Shown one piece after another: positions 8,763 to 19,696 of a stretch of DNA of 64,000 nt (positions within the stretch are counted from its first letter, which is position 1; every line of letters begins with the position of its first letter). The stretch spans positions 62,001 to 126,000 of the forward strand of contig NZ_KB898038.1 in assembly GCF_000377345.1 (NCBI RefSeq). Direction: 5' to 3'. A model generated the notes under the pieces. It was not told where the DNA came from and did not search any database. It saw only the letters and a program-made list of their open reading frames with translations. Position numbers and translations under genes: made by a program. Origin of the DNA: Thioalkalivibrio sp. ALJ16 (GTDB taxonomy: Bacteria; Pseudomonadota; Gammaproteobacteria; Ectothiorhodospirales; Ectothiorhodospiraceae).

Positions 8763-9611
8763 TTACGCATCATGGGTAACCTCCCCTTCGTGATCATGAC
8801 TCTCGACCTTCTGCCAGTCCTCTACGTGCCTCTTCAACCGATCCAAGTTCCATATCGTAAATGGCACATCTGCCCACGCCTGCATTTCAGCACATAGACT
8901 CGGATGTGGGGTACCATTGGTGCTCCAGTCGGACTTCCCATCGTCGGTAACAAGAACACAATGGCTGAAACCCATTTGAAACTCTCTAGCCATATCCAAC
9001 CCGACGAGAAACTCACTCCAAACAAAAAAATCGCCAAATTCACTATCCTTAAATCCAGGTGGCGTCCGTGTCGTACGTCGTGCCTGCGCAACTTCCATCA
9101 AACTTGGCCGGTCCACCTGCGGAAATAATGCACTTGAACACAGCGTCCTAAAAAGCGTCCTCAGTTCCTCAGCAACACGCCCTTGCAGCACATGCCCGTA
9201 GCGTTCTTCGAAGTCACGCACAAGGACCTCAGCTCGCTGAGAAAAATCAGAATAGGAGGGGTCAAGCTCTTTAAGCGTATCGCCGAGCGCACTGAAATGT
9301 TTCTTAAGCTTACCTCCCAATCCCTCCACCCCACCCATATAGTTATTCCAAAACTCTATAAGAACTTGACTTGGAACGATAACGGGCCCTTGGTGTCTCG
9401 AACCTAAGTAGTCAACAATATCCGCACCCGCCCTGCCTTTCCCCATATTGAGGAGAACATTTGCGTCAATTCCGATAGCAAAAGGTTCGTCGACGGTATC
9501 CACCTTACCGTCGTCCAGTGCGCAGACGAGATGGGTCGCCAGATCAAGACGCTGACTACCACCAAGAAGGTCCTTCAACCGGGCAAGCCTTTCTATTTCG
9601 GATGATTCCAT
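8763..9611 (-). CDS. PIN-like domain protein (DUF4935-type)
   Basis: 282 residues. The central region resembles PIN-like nucleases: IGIDANVLL (Asp49), VLIEFWNNY (Glu86), KDSEFGDFFVW (Asp189/Asp194) and VLVTDDGKSDW (Asp223/224) provide the expected acidic residues for metal-dependent RNA or DNA cleavage. Its ATG directly follows the TAA of the DUF262 gene with no spacing, so the two are co-translated. Base composition is clearly more AT-rich than the neighbours, consistent with transfer. Likely the nuclease partner in a two-gene defence or toxin module. Confidence 0.7.
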   Translation of the reverse strand: MESSEIERLARLKDLLGGSQRLDLATHLVCALDDGKVDTVDEPFAIGIDANVLLNMGKGRAGADIVDYLGSRHQGPVIVPSQVLIEFWNNYMGGVEGLGGKLKKHFSALGDTLKELDPSYSDFSQRAEVLVRDFEERYGHVLQGRVAEELRTLFRTLCSSALFPQVDRPSLMEVAQARRTTRTPPGFKDSEFGDFFVWSEFLVGLDMAREFQMGFSHCVLVTDDGKSDWSTNGTPHPSLCAEMQAWADVPFTIWNLDRLKRHVEDWQKVESHDHEGEVTHDA

Positions 9612-11252
9612 TTAATGCCTCTCCGGAAACCAGATCTTCGCCGCGACCTCGGCCAACGCCATCCCTCGTTCCTCGACCTCCGCCGTACTCCATACGTCGC
9701 GGTGCTCAAGGTCCTCAAGGTCGCCACACGTGAGGGCGTATGGAAGCAGATTGTTCTTAAATCCATCCCAAGACGAGGCGCCTGGTGGTCGTCGCTCAAC
9801 ACTCGCCAGAAATGTATTACCCATCGTGGACCCCCAGAACGCGAACTCATCGTCTGGGAAGCCATGCCAGTCCGTTGCCTGCCTGGGTCGAATCAAGTGC
9901 GTTGTGCCTTCTGAAGTTGGCGTTATAGTATTCTGTTGGTTGCAACGATGAAGGAAGCCAAGGGTGGCCTTGTTAAATGATCGTTTCCGCAGTTGCTCAA
10001 CAAATTCCCCAGGTTCGTGATTAAGATCGTCGAGGTCCTCGAGTGGCTTCACCCAATCCCCGGTGCCCGCAACCTCATACGCAGCTTCACTCAATCGGCG
10101 CTCGACGTTCCCCGTTCCAAGATTGCCGACGACTATACGGCGCACGACCAGGCGCAAGACGCTCTCCATGCCCTCCTTTGCGTTGATCGATTGTGACAGC
10201 GCCATTAGGAGCGGCCTTACCGTGATGACACCAAGGTCTCTGAGCGCTGAGAAGATGGCTAGCCACTCAGGATCGGCAGGCCCTTCAACAGTTGGATCAA
10301 CCATCTGGAGATACAAGGGAAGCTGGCCTTCCAGAGCATCCATAAGCTCTGGGACACTGGGCGGCTTCCGTTTTGAGCGTAGCTGCTTAGCCCTTCCCCT
10401 TGCGAGATAGGAGTACAGATCCTTAGGGGCGACGTGCCCCGCGCGTAGTGTCGCAACGTGCCGTATGAACTGAACGAGGTTTACCGGTCCGTCCTGAGGG
10501 GATAAGGGTCTGGCGACACTTTGCCACCGGTTGTAGGCTGAAGTACGTTCACGCGCCGGAGTCTGGCTCAAAATATAATTCTTCAGAAGCTCCGCGGTGG
10601 TAAGATCTTTCCCCCTCGTGTTGATAACTTCGAAAACCCGGTAAGCGGACGCCGGGTCTGGGTGGACGAAGGACGCGACGTACACTTGATTTGTGAGGTA
10701 GTCTGCCCAAGCCCCCAATCGCCTAAAAGGATCCTGATCAAGATCGGTCGCCAGTTTCTGTCTTATGACCTCAGAAGCAGCGACCAGCCGCGCAGAAACA
10801 TCTTCGTCTCCAGACTCCCTTTCAACAATTTCGGACGACTCTAGTAATTCTTCGAGCGTACTATTATCGCGTTCATTACTTAGCCTAACTCGCGCGAATT
10901 GCTCATCGGTTTCGTAATTGATTGACTTCAAAAAGTCGGCTTGTATCCTATCAGCGAGAGCATTTCGTCCATGCCGCACCGCTTCATGGTAGAGAGCTGC
11001 GGCAAGAAGCGTCAGAGTTAGGATCCGCTGCTGACCATCAACGACGTGCTTCCGGCCTTCGTCGTCCGTTAAGACGAATAGGCCTAGAAAGTAAGCTCCT
11101 TCATCCATCCCCTGCGAAAGGTCTTCCCAGAACTCTCTGACTTCGTCTACCTCCCATGCGTATTCTCGTTGGAATGGAGGCACACTGAATGTATTACCTG
11201 AGAAAAATGCGCCGACGGAAGTAGCACTAGCACTCAAGGGAGTTTCTATCAC
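9612..11252 (-). CDS. DUF262 (GmrSD/ParB-like NTPase) protein
   Basis: 546 residues from GTG 11252, which has GAGG upstream and places VIETPLSASATSV where DUF262 proteins usually begin; a TTG at 11333 would start inside the nrd terminator. DUF262 hallmarks are clear: PPFQREYAWE (about residues 25-34), VVDGQQRILT (about 70-79) and VFEVINTRGKDLT. The C-terminal part resembles the DUF1524 HNH region of GmrSD-type enzymes (THLIRP, MGNTFL, final AAKIWFP) but the HNH pattern is diverged. DUF262 families act in restriction of modified DNA and phage defence. Paired with a PIN-like nuclease, so nucleotide-driven sensing with a separate nuclease is a reasonable guess. Confidence 0.75.
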   Translation of the reverse strand: MIETPLSASATSVGAFFSGNTFSVPPFQREYAWEVDEVREFWEDLSQGMDEGAYFLGLFVLTDDEGRKHVVDGQQRILTLTLLAAALYHEAVRHGRNALADRIQADFLKSINYETDEQFARVRLSNERDNSTLEELLESSEIVERESGDEDVSARLVAASEVIRQKLATDLDQDPFRRLGAWADYLTNQVYVASFVHPDPASAYRVFEVINTRGKDLTTAELLKNYILSQTPARERTSAYNRWQSVARPLSPQDGPVNLVQFIRHVATLRAGHVAPKDLYSYLARGRAKQLRSKRKPPSVPELMDALEGQLPLYLQMVDPTVEGPADPEWLAIFSALRDLGVITVRPLLMALSQSINAKEGMESVLRLVVRRIVVGNLGTGNVERRLSEAAYEVAGTGDWVKPLEDLDDLNHEPGEFVEQLRKRSFNKATLGFLHRCNQQNTITPTSEGTTHLIRPRQATDWHGFPDDEFAFWGSTMGNTFLASVERRPPGASSWDGFKNNLLPYALTCGDLEDLEHRDVWSTAEVEERGMALAEVAAKIWFPERH

Positions 11253-11337
11253 ACTAAGAGCCTCAGATTTTCTGCCATATAGACGGGGGAAGAACGACAG
11301 TCTTGTGCGCGACTCTGAGCAAACTGTTCGCAATCAC

Positions 11338-11365
11338 AAGAAAGGCGCCTTATGGCGCCTTTCTT
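11338..11365 (-). terminator. Rho-independent terminator of nrdAB
   Basis: Perfect 12-bp stem AAGAAAGGCGCC / GGCGCCTTTCTT with a 4-base loop (11350-11353), 55 bp after the nrdB stop. The A- and T-rich stem ends make it potentially bidirectional. It also separates nrdAB from the DUF262 gene on the same strand. Confidence 0.8.
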
Positions 11366-11420
11366 ATTGAAAACACAAGCATCCTCTGCTTCCTTCCTGA
11401 TCGGTGACGTTTCGTCCGCC

Positions 11421-12659
11421 TCAATCCCAGCTCAACGCCCCGCCCGTCTGATACTCGGTAACCCGCGTCTCAAAGAAGTTCTTCTCCTTCTTCAGATCGA
11501 GCACCTCGCTCATCCACGGGAACGGGTTATCAGCCCCCGGGTACAGCTCGGCCAGGCCGATCTGGGCGCAGCGGCGGTTGGCGATGAAGTGCAGGTATTC
11601 CTCGAACATCCCGGCATTCATGCCGAGCACGCCGCGGGGCATGGTGTCGCGCGCGTACTGCGCCTCGAGCTCGACCGCGTCGCGGATCAGGGTGCGCATC
11701 TCGTTCTTGAAGTCTTCGGTCCACAGGTGCGGGTTTTCGAGCTTGATCTGGTTGATCACGTCGATGCCGAAGTTCATGTGCATGGACTCGTCGCGCAGGA
11801 TGTACTGGAACTGCTCGGCGACGCCGGTCATCTTGTTGCGCCGGCCCATGGAGAGGATCTGCACAAAGCCGACGTAGAAGAAGATCCCTTCGAACACGAC
11901 GTAGAAGGCGATCAGCTCGCGCAGCAGCTTCTGGTCCGCCTCCGGGGTGCCGGTGCGGAAGTTCGGGTCCGCCAGGTGCTTGGTGAACGGCAGGGCCCAC
12001 TCCGCCTTGGTGGCCACGGAGGGCACCTCGCGGTACATGTTGAAGATCTCGCCTTCGTCCAGGCCCAGGCTTTCCACGCAGTACTGGTAGGCGTGGGTGT
12101 GCAGCGCCTCCTCGAAGGCCTGGCGCAGCAGGTACTGGCGGCACTCGGGGTTGGTGATATGGCGGTACACGGCCAGCACCAGGTTGTTCGCCACCAGCGA
12201 GTCGGCGGTGGAAAAGAAGCCCAGGTTGCGCTTGACGATGGTGCGCTCGTCCTCGGTCAGCCCGTTCGGGTCCTTCCACAGGGCGATGTCCGCGTTCATG
12301 TTGATTTCCTGCGGCATCCAGTGGTTGGCGCAGCCGTCCAGGTACTTCTGCCAGGCCCACTTGTACTTGAAGGGCACGAGCTGGTTGAGGTCCGCGTGGC
12401 AGTTGATGATCTTCTTGTCATCCACACGGATGCGCTCGGCCCCCATCTCCAGGTCTTCCAGACCGGTGCCGGTCAGGGCGTCTTCGTTGGGCTCGGCCAG
12501 CGGCTGGCCGGCGTTTTCCGGCTCCGGCGAGACGCTGGGCGCGGCGCCGGCGGTGCTCATCAGGGCTTCGTTCTCCTGAAAGCCCATGCCGGGGCGGACG
12601 GCGGGTTCCTTCTGGCCTTCGCCTTTGATGGCTGCGATCGGATCGTCCCAGGAAAGCAT
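11421..12659 (-). CDS. nrdB: Ribonucleotide reductase class Ia, beta subunit
   Basis: 412 residues. Provides the diiron-tyrosyl radical used by NrdA to reduce ribonucleoside diphosphates to deoxyribonucleotides. Iron-ligand motifs are visible: [13 protein letters not shown] (Glu, His and a nearby Tyr) and DESMHMNFG (Glu, His). The N-terminal about 80 residues before the conserved core ([12 protein letters not shown]) are acidic and low-complexity. The C-terminal tail GGALSWD is the expected NrdA-docking peptide. GAGG lies before ATG 12659. It lies 108 bp downstream of nrdA in one operon. Confidence 0.95.
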   Translation of the reverse strand: MLSWDDPIAAIKGEGQKEPAVRPGMGFQENEALMSTAGAAPSVSPEPENAGQPLAEPNEDALTGTGLEDLEMGAERIRVDDKKIINCHADLNQLVPFKYKWAWQKYLDGCANHWMPQEINMNADIALWKDPNGLTEDERTIVKRNLGFFSTADSLVANNLVLAVYRHITNPECRQYLLRQAFEEALHTHAYQYCVESLGLDEGEIFNMYREVPSVATKAEWALPFTKHLADPNFRTGTPEADQKLLRELIAFYVVFEGIFFYVGFVQILSMGRRNKMTGVAEQFQYILRDESMHMNFGIDVINQIKLENPHLWTEDFKNEMRTLIRDAVELEAQYARDTMPRGVLGMNAGMFEEYLHFIANRRCAQIGLAELYPGADNPFPWMSEVLDLKKEKNFFETRVTEYQTGGALSWD

Positions 12660-12767
12660 AGTGTCCCCTCTTCTTTCGGTGGCGGCCCGGCGCGGTAGCC
12701 GGGCCTTTTGTTCAGTACGTTGTGATCGGTGCTTGGTGCGTATTCGGTGCCCGTGGGCGGGGCCGCC

Positions 12768-15662
12768 TTACTGGCAGGCCTCGCAGTCCGGGTCGAGGAT
12801 GGAGCAGGCTTTCGGGGCCTCGGGCTCGGCCGCCTGCTGGCCACCGGAGACGGCGTTCAGCTTGTTGGCGCGCGAGGAGTCGGCCACGGTGCTCTTTTCC
12901 ACGTGGGTCGCGCCCATGGAGCGCAGGTAGTAGGTCGTCTTCAGCCCGCGCACCCAGGCCAGCTTGTACAGGGCGTCCAGCTTGGGCCCGGAGGGCTCGG
13001 CCATGTAGAGGTTCAGGCTCTGCGCCTGGTCGATCCACTTCTGCCGGCGCGAGGCGGCCTCGACCAGCCAGCGGGTGTCCAGCTCGAATGCGGTGGCGTA
13101 CAGGGCCTTGATGTCCTCCGGCACGCGGTCCAGCGGCTGCACGGAGCCGTCGTAGTACTTGAGGTCGTTGACCATCACCTCGTCCCACAGCTCGCGGTCT
13201 TTCAGGTCGCGCACCAGGTACGGGTTGATCACGGTGAACTCGCCGGACAGGTTCGATTTGACGAACAGGTTCTGGTAGGTCGGCTCGATCGACTGGCTGA
13301 CCCCGCAGATGTTGGAGATGGTCGCGGTCGGCGCGATCGCCATGGTGTTGGAGTTGCGCATGCCGACCTTCTTCACCCGCTTGCGCAGCTTGTCCCACTC
13401 CAGGCGCTGGGTGGTGTCCATCTGCAGGTAGTCGCCGCGGGTCTCGGCCAGCCTGTCGATCGAGTCGATCGGCAGGATGCCCTGGCTCCACAGGCTGCCG
13501 GGGAAGCTCTCGTAGCGCCCGCGTTCCTCGGCCAGGTCGGTCGAGGCTTTGATGGCGTAGTAGGAGACCGCCTCCATGGAGGTGTCGGCAAACTCCACCG
13601 CCGCCTCGGAGGCATACGGCACGCGCAGCTTGTACAGCGCGTCCTGGAAGCCCATGACCCCCAGCCCCACCGGACGGTGGCGCAGGTTGGAGCGCCGCGC
13701 CTGCGGCACGGAGTAGTAGTTGTAGTCGATTACGTTGTCGAGCATGCGCATGGCGGTGTTCACGGTCTGCTCGAGCTTGGGCAGGTCCAGCTCGCCGGCA
13801 GCGCTGATGTGCTGGGCCAGGTTGATCGAGCCCAGGTTGCACACCGCGATCTCGTCATCCGAGGTGTTCAGGGTGATCTCGGTGCACAGGTTCGAGCTGT
13901 GGACCACGCCGGTGTGCTGCTGCGGGCTGCGCAGGTTGCACGGGTCCTTGAAGGTCATCCACGGATGGCCGGTCTCGAACAGCATGCCGAGCATCTTCCG
14001 CCACAGGTCCACGGCCTTCATGGTCTTGTGCACGCGCAGCTCGCCGCGCGCGGCCTTCTCTTCGTATTCGCAGTAGCGCTTCTCGAACTCGGCGCCGACC
14101 AGGTCGTGCAGATCCGGGGTCTCGTTCGGGGAGAACAGGGTCCAGTCGCCGTCCTCGGCCACGCGCTTCATGAACAGGTCCGGGATCCAGTTGGCGCTGT
14201 TCATGTCGTGGGTGCGGCGGCGGTCGTCGCCGGTGTTCTTGCGCAGCTCGATGAACTCCTCGACATCGATATGCCAGGTCTCGAGGTAGGCGCACACGGC
14301 ACCCTTGCGCTTGCCGCCCTGGTTCACGGCCACGGCGGTGTCGTTGGCGACCTTCAGGAACGGGACGACACCCTGCGACTTGCCGTTGGTGCCCTTGATG
14401 TGGGCACCCATGCCGCGCACGCGGGTCCAGTCGTTGCCCAGGCCGCCGGCAAACTTGGACAGCAGCGCGTTGTCGCGGATGGCGCTGTAGATGCCGTCCA
14501 GGTCGTCCGGGACGCTGGTCAGGTAGCAGCTCGAGAGCTGCGGGCGCAGGGTGCCGGAGTTGAACAGCGTCGGCGTGGAGCTCATGAAGTCGAACGAGCT
14601 CAGCAGGTTGTAGAACTCGATCGCGCGCGCCTCGCGGTCGATCTCGTTGATCGCCAGGCCCATCGCCACGCGCATGAAGAACGCCTGCGGCAGCTCGAAG
14701 CGCGTGCCATCCGAGTGGATGAAGTAGCGGTCGTACAGGGTCTGCAGGCCCAGGTAGGTGAACTGCAGGTCGCGCTCGGGCTTGATCGCCGCGCCCAGCT
14801 TGTCGAGGTTGTAGCGGGTCAGCTCGCTATCGACCAGCTCCAGGTCCGCGGCGCGCTTGATGTAGGCGCCGAAGTACTCGGCGTAGCGCTCGGCCAGCTG
14901 GGCCTGGGTGGCCTCTTCCGGGCGGCCGTGCACGAAGCTCAGGGCCTCGCGGCGCAGGGCATCCATCAGCAGGCGCGCAGTGACCTGCGAGTAGTTCGGC
15001 TCCTGCTCGATCATCACGCGGGCGGCCATCACCAGCGCGGTGGAGACATCCTTCTCGGCCACGCCGTCGAACAGGTTGCGGCGTGCCTCGGTCAGAATCT
15101 TCTCGCCGTCCACCTGCTCGATACCAGCGCAGGCCTCGGCGACGACCGCCTGCAGGCGCTCTTCGTCCAGCGGGGCCTGGGTGCCGTCGGCGCGGGTCAC
15201 GTTCAGGGCCGGGGCAATCTCCTGCTCGTCCAGGCCCTGTTCCGCGGCCTCGGCGGCGCGCTTCTGCGCCTGCTGTTCGCGGTAGATCACGTAGGCCCGC
15301 GCGACCTTGTGGTGGCCGCCACGCATCAGGGCCAGTTCCACCTGGTCCTGGATGTCCTCGATGTGCACCGTCATGCCCTGGGTGCCGGCGCGGCGGAACA
15401 GGCTGTCCACCACCTGGCCGGCGACCTCCTTGGAGATGTCGTGAATGCGACGGCTGGCCGCGGCGCTGCCACCCTCCACCGCGAGGAAGGCCTTGGTAAC
15501 CGCCACCTCGATCTTCGAGGCGTCGAAGCCGGTGACCTTGCCGTTGCGGCGGATCACCTGGTGCTGCCCCGGGCTGGTGGCCAGGACCTCGGCCGACGGT
15601 TCGGCTTGCGGCGGGTACTGGATGCCCTCGTGGGCTTCGGCGGTCTGGGTTTCGCTGTGCAT
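12768..15662 (-). CDS. nrdA: Ribonucleotide reductase class Ia, alpha subunit
   Basis: 964 residues. Catalytic and allosteric subunit. An N-terminal ATP-cone (VIRRNGKVTGFDASKIEVAV...) is followed by a second, weaker ATP-cone-like segment near residues 140-230. Active-site motifs are complete: LSSCYL, NLCTEI, AVCNLGSINL, the paired Tyr in TYYLRS and a C-terminal redox pair CEAC. ATG 15662 is chosen for GAGG six bases upstream; the longer frame would read through the promoter. Two NrdR boxes and two DnaA boxes lie upstream, so repression by NrdR and cell-cycle control are likely. Confidence 0.95.
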   Translation of the reverse strand: MHSETQTAEAHEGIQYPPQAEPSAEVLATSPGQHQVIRRNGKVTGFDASKIEVAVTKAFLAVEGGSAAASRRIHDISKEVAGQVVDSLFRRAGTQGMTVHIEDIQDQVELALMRGGHHKVARAYVIYREQQAQKRAAEAAEQGLDEQEIAPALNVTRADGTQAPLDEERLQAVVAEACAGIEQVDGEKILTEARRNLFDGVAEKDVSTALVMAARVMIEQEPNYSQVTARLLMDALRREALSFVHGRPEEATQAQLAERYAEYFGAYIKRAADLELVDSELTRYNLDKLGAAIKPERDLQFTYLGLQTLYDRYFIHSDGTRFELPQAFFMRVAMGLAINEIDREARAIEFYNLLSSFDFMSSTPTLFNSGTLRPQLSSCYLTSVPDDLDGIYSAIRDNALLSKFAGGLGNDWTRVRGMGAHIKGTNGKSQGVVPFLKVANDTAVAVNQGGKRKGAVCAYLETWHIDVEEFIELRKNTGDDRRRTHDMNSANWIPDLFMKRVAEDGDWTLFSPNETPDLHDLVGAEFEKRYCEYEEKAARGELRVHKTMKAVDLWRKMLGMLFETGHPWMTFKDPCNLRSPQQHTGVVHSSNLCTEITLNTSDDEIAVCNLGSINLAQHISAAGELDLPKLEQTVNTAMRMLDNVIDYNYYSVPQARRSNLRHRPVGLGVMGFQDALYKLRVPYASEAAVEFADTSMEAVSYYAIKASTDLAEERGRYESFPGSLWSQGILPIDSIDRLAETRGDYLQMDTTQRLEWDKLRKRVKKVGMRNSNTMAIAPTATISNICGVSQSIEPTYQNLFVKSNLSGEFTVINPYLVRDLKDRELWDEVMVNDLKYYDGSVQPLDRVPEDIKALYATAFELDTRWLVEAASRRQKWIDQAQSLNLYMAEPSGPKLDALYKLAWVRGLKTTYYLRSMGATHVEKSTVADSSRANKLNAVSGGQQAAEPEAPKACSILDPDCEACQ

Positions 15663-15697
15663 GACGGGCCTCGCGCTGGTGTAGGATCGAACGGCAA

Positions 15698-15745
15698 GTA
15701 CTATAGATCGGGGATCAAGGCCTGCATAGCCACTACATATTGTGT
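15698..15745 (-). promoter_or_regulatory. Tandem NrdR boxes upstream of nrdA
   Basis: On the minus strand ACACAATATGTAGTGG (15745-15730) matches the NrdR consensus ACACWATATWTWGTGT closely. A weaker second box, CCCCGATCTATAGTAC, lies at 15713-15698, exactly 16 bp away. Paired boxes with 15-16 bp between them are the standard NrdR arrangement, giving ATP/dATP-dependent repression of nrdAB. Confidence 0.7.
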
Positions 15746-15784
15746 ATCGTTCGCGAACAACGCCTGTACAAGCGGTGAGCAAGC

Positions 15785-15849
15785 TGTGGATAAAAATGCC
15801 CATTCGCCGTCCTGTCGCCGTTCCCGGCGAGGCCGGCGGGTTATCCACC
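15785..15849. promoter_or_regulatory. Two DnaA boxes upstream of nrdA
   Basis: TTATCCACA, the perfect DnaA box, is on the minus strand at 15793-15785, and TTATCCACC, one mismatch, on the plus strand at 15841-15849. DnaA is known to control nrdAB in Escherichia coli. The remainder of the 464-bp spacer to trxB (15850-16126) shows no gene; it must contain the trxB promoter, which I could not pinpoint. Confidence 0.55.
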
Positions 15850-15976
15850 AAATGACGATGTAGTGACTGCGCGGTGACCCTCCGCGACCCGCGCGATCAT
15901 GAAAATGTTTTATGGTCCGTCATTACCGAACCTGACTGCGGACACCCGGTCGGCGCGGTTCCCGCAGCATGCGTGA

Positions 15977-17224
<1,248 letters not shown>

Positions 17225-17227
17225 GTC

Positions 17228-18451
17228 GTGAACGCCGAGGGCGACACCCAGGCACCGGACCCATCGGAGCACGAGGTGGGCGAGTCGGCCGAGCGCGTCG
17301 AACTGCGCGACGGCCTGGCCGACGTGGACCCGGCCGCCTGGGATGCCCTGACCGGCGGCACCGAGCCGTTCCTGCGCCACGCATTCCTGGAGGGCCTGGA
17401 ACGCCACGGCTGCCTGGGGCGCCAGTTCGGCTGGTTCCCGCAGCATGTGCTGATCTTCCGCGAGGATCAGCTCGTCGCGGCGGCACCGGCATACGCCAAG
17501 ACCAACAACTACGGCGAGTTCGTGTTCGACTTCGCCTGGGAAGGCGCGTGGAACCGCCACGGGCTCAACTACTACCCCAAGCTGGTCGTCTCCGTGCCCT
17601 ACACCCCGGCCACCGGGCCGCGCCTGCTGGTGCACCCGGAGGCCCCGGACTTCGATCACCTGCGCACCCTGCTGGTGCGCGCCCTGGTCACCCGCGGGCG
17701 CGAACTGAACGCCTCGGGCGTGAACATCCTGTTCCCCAACGAGGATGATCTGGACGTGACCCGCGAGATGGGGCTGGCCGAGCGCATGGGCTGCCAGTAC
17801 CACTGGACCAACGCCGGCTACGCAGACTTTGACGACTTCCTGGCCGCGCTCAGCTCGAAAAAGCGCAAGAACATCAAGCGCGAACGTCGCCGCGTCAACG
17901 AGGCCGGCATCGAGTTCCGTACGCTGACCGGGTCCACCGGATCGCCCGAGGACTGGGCGCGCTTCCACCGCTTCTACGTCGACACCTTCGAGAAGCACAT
18001 GGGCATCCCGACGCTGTCGGAGGCCTTTTTTGTGGAGACGGCTGCCGCGCTAGGCGACCAGGTGGTGCTGTTCGAGGCGCAACGAAACCGCGAAACCATC
18101 GCCGCGGCCCTGTGCTATCGCAGCCACGACACCCTGTACGGGCGCTTCTGGGGCTGCACCGAGGAACTGGCCGACCTGCACTTCGAGACCTGCTACTACC
18201 AGGGCATCGCGTTCTGCATCCGCGAAGGGCTTGCCCGCTTCGAGCCCGGCGCCCAGGGTGAGCACAAGATCCCGCGCGGCTTCCTGCCCACGCCCACCTA
18301 CTCCGCCCACATGATCCTGACCGAAGGCTTCGACCAGCCCGTGCGCGACTTCTGCGAGCGCGAGGCCCAGATGATGCAGGCCCAGTGCGAACGCCTGCAC
18401 GAACACTCGCCCTATCGGCAAGCCCAGCCCGACGATGCACCCCGCACCTGA
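17228..18451 (+). CDS. GNAT-like acyltransferase (DUF482, peptidogalycan biosynthesis family)
   Basis: 407 residues of the DUF482/PF04339 family, an FemAB-like double GNAT fold. Visible conserved blocks are LNYYPKLVVSVPYTP, SKKRKNIKRERR and CYYQGIAFCI. The real substrate is unproven in the family. The GTG start at 17228 sits three bases after trxB, implying translational coupling. In many proteobacteria this gene lies next to aat, as here. Confidence 0.75.
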   Translation: MNAEGDTQAPDPSEHEVGESAERVELRDGLADVDPAAWDALTGGTEPFLRHAFLEGLERHGCLGRQFGWFPQHVLIFREDQLVAAAPAYAKTNNYGEFVFDFAWEGAWNRHGLNYYPKLVVSVPYTPATGPRLLVHPEAPDFDHLRTLLVRALVTRGRELNASGVNILFPNEDDLDVTREMGLAERMGCQYHWTNAGYADFDDFLAALSSKKRKNIKRERRRVNEAGIEFRTLTGSTGSPEDWARFHRFYVDTFEKHMGIPTLSEAFFVETAAALGDQVVLFEAQRNRETIAAALCYRSHDTLYGRFWGCTEELADLHFETCYYQGIAFCIREGLARFEPGAQGEHKIPRGFLPTPTYSAHMILTEGFDQPVRDFCEREAQMMQAQCERLHEHSPYRQAQPDDAPRT

Positions 18452-18901
18452 CCAACACCCCTCCCCACCCGCCGGCGCCTGCGCGCGGACGAAGACCCAT
18501 CCGCGCCGCACGCTACCCACCGGCGCACCCCGCCCCCCTGTGGGAGCGGGCTTGCCCGCGAAGCCCCTGCCCGCGCGGGACACCGGCACCGCCCCTTCGC
18601 CTGCAAGCAGGCTCCCACAAGGCTTTGCATACCACCTGGGCCCGAGTATTCGTCTTCCATGCCACTGCGCCCCAACCTGTCACCCCGGCCGCAGCGCAGC
18701 GACGAGCCGGGATCTCCGGGCCTCGACGACACCCCTGACCTTCACACCGTGGGCACCCGCAAGGCCCCCCGACCACCCCGTGGGAGCGGGCTCGCCCGCG
18801 AAGCCCCTGCCCACGCGGGGCTCCGCCACAGGCCATTTGCCTGCAAGCAGACTCCTACAGAACTCGGGCCTCCAACCCCGGGTCTTGCGCGGAAGCGCCC
18901 C
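18452..18901. repeat. Intergenic spacer with two REP pairs and a second palindromic repeat
   Basis: No gene seen. It holds an inverted pair built from GTGGGAGCGGGCTTGCCCGC at 18540-18564 with its partner at 18596-18619, and a second pair at 18780-18804 with partner at 18836-18860. Between them, 18679-18717 carries another family (GTCACCCCGGCCGCAGC... ending GAGCCGGGATCTCC). The pairs can fold into long hairpins and may affect mRNA stability or termination after the trxB operon. Confidence 0.7.
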
Positions 18902-19657
18902 ATGACCTCCGGCCCGCAGATCACCCTGCCCTGGCTGGACCCGGAACACCCGGAGGCCCCCTTCCCGGATCCGGAGCGGGCCCTGCCCGACCCGAACGGC
19001 CTGCTCGCGGCCGGGGGCGATCTCTCGGTGCCGCGACTGCTGAACGCCTATCGTTCCGGCGTGTTCCCCTGGTTCGAGGCCGGGCAGCCGATCCTGTGGT
19101 GGAGCCCGGACCCGCGCGCGGTGCTGGAACCGGCCCAATTCCGGATGCACCGCAGCCTGAAAAAGGCGATCCGCAATCGCGGCTACACGGTCAGCTTCGA
19201 TCGCGCCTTCGAGGCCGTCATCCAGGCCTGCGCCGGACCGCGCGACTACGCCGACGGCACCTGGATCACCTCCAGCATGCAGCAGGCCTACATCGCGATG
19301 CACCGCACCGGGCACGCGCACTCGGTGGAGGTCTGGGACGGGCCACGTCTGATCGGCGGGCTCTATGGCGTGGCCGTGGGCCGGCTGTTCTGCGGCGAGT
19401 CGATGTTCTCGCGCGAGCGCGACGCCTCCAAGATCGCGCTCGCCTGGCTCAGCCGCCACCTGGTCGCCTGGGGCTGGCCTCTGGTGGACGTGCAGATGGA
19501 GACCGGGCACCTGTGCAGCCTCGGCGCCATCACCCTGCCCCGGCGCGAGTTCATCGCCCGCATCCGCGAGATCGCGCACGCGCCCGAAGTACCCGAGCCC
19601 TGGCGGGTCGATCCTGCCCTGAGCCCACTCGACCCAGACTGGAACACCGCCCCGTAG
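18902..19657 (+). CDS. aat: Leucyl/phenylalanyl-tRNA-protein transferase
   Basis: 251 residues. Adds Leu or Phe from aminoacyl-tRNA to proteins with N-terminal Lys or Arg, marking them for ClpS/ClpAP degradation. Family signatures are clear: [57 protein letters not shown] and [11 protein letters not shown] 18902 places the protein start at the expected distance before FPDPERAL. Ribosome-binding site is weak (GGAAG). Confidence 0.93.
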   Translation: MTSGPQITLPWLDPEHPEAPFPDPERALPDPNGLLAAGGDLSVPRLLNAYRSGVFPWFEAGQPILWWSPDPRAVLEPAQFRMHRSLKKAIRNRGYTVSFDRAFEAVIQACAGPRDYADGTWITSSMQQAYIAMHRTGHAHSVEVWDGPRLIGGLYGVAVGRLFCGESMFSRERDASKIALAWLSRHLVAWGWPLVDVQMETGHLCSLGAITLPRREFIARIREIAHAPEVPEPWRVDPALSPLDPDWNTAP

Positions 19658-19696
19658 CACAAGCGGTGGGAGTGCTCCTTGTGGCAGGTGCTTGCT

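Noticed and set aside
11253-11333. Longer DUF262 gene starting with TTG at 11333
   Set aside because: That start lies next to the nrdAB terminator and adds residues unlike the family; GTG 11252 has a ribosome-binding site.
12712-15863. Long open frames on both strands over nrdA and nrdB
   Set aside because: They are GC-skew shadows, with repetitive Arg/Gly/Ala or His/Val/Gln composition and no motifs; the minus-strand nrdA and nrdB fully explain the region.
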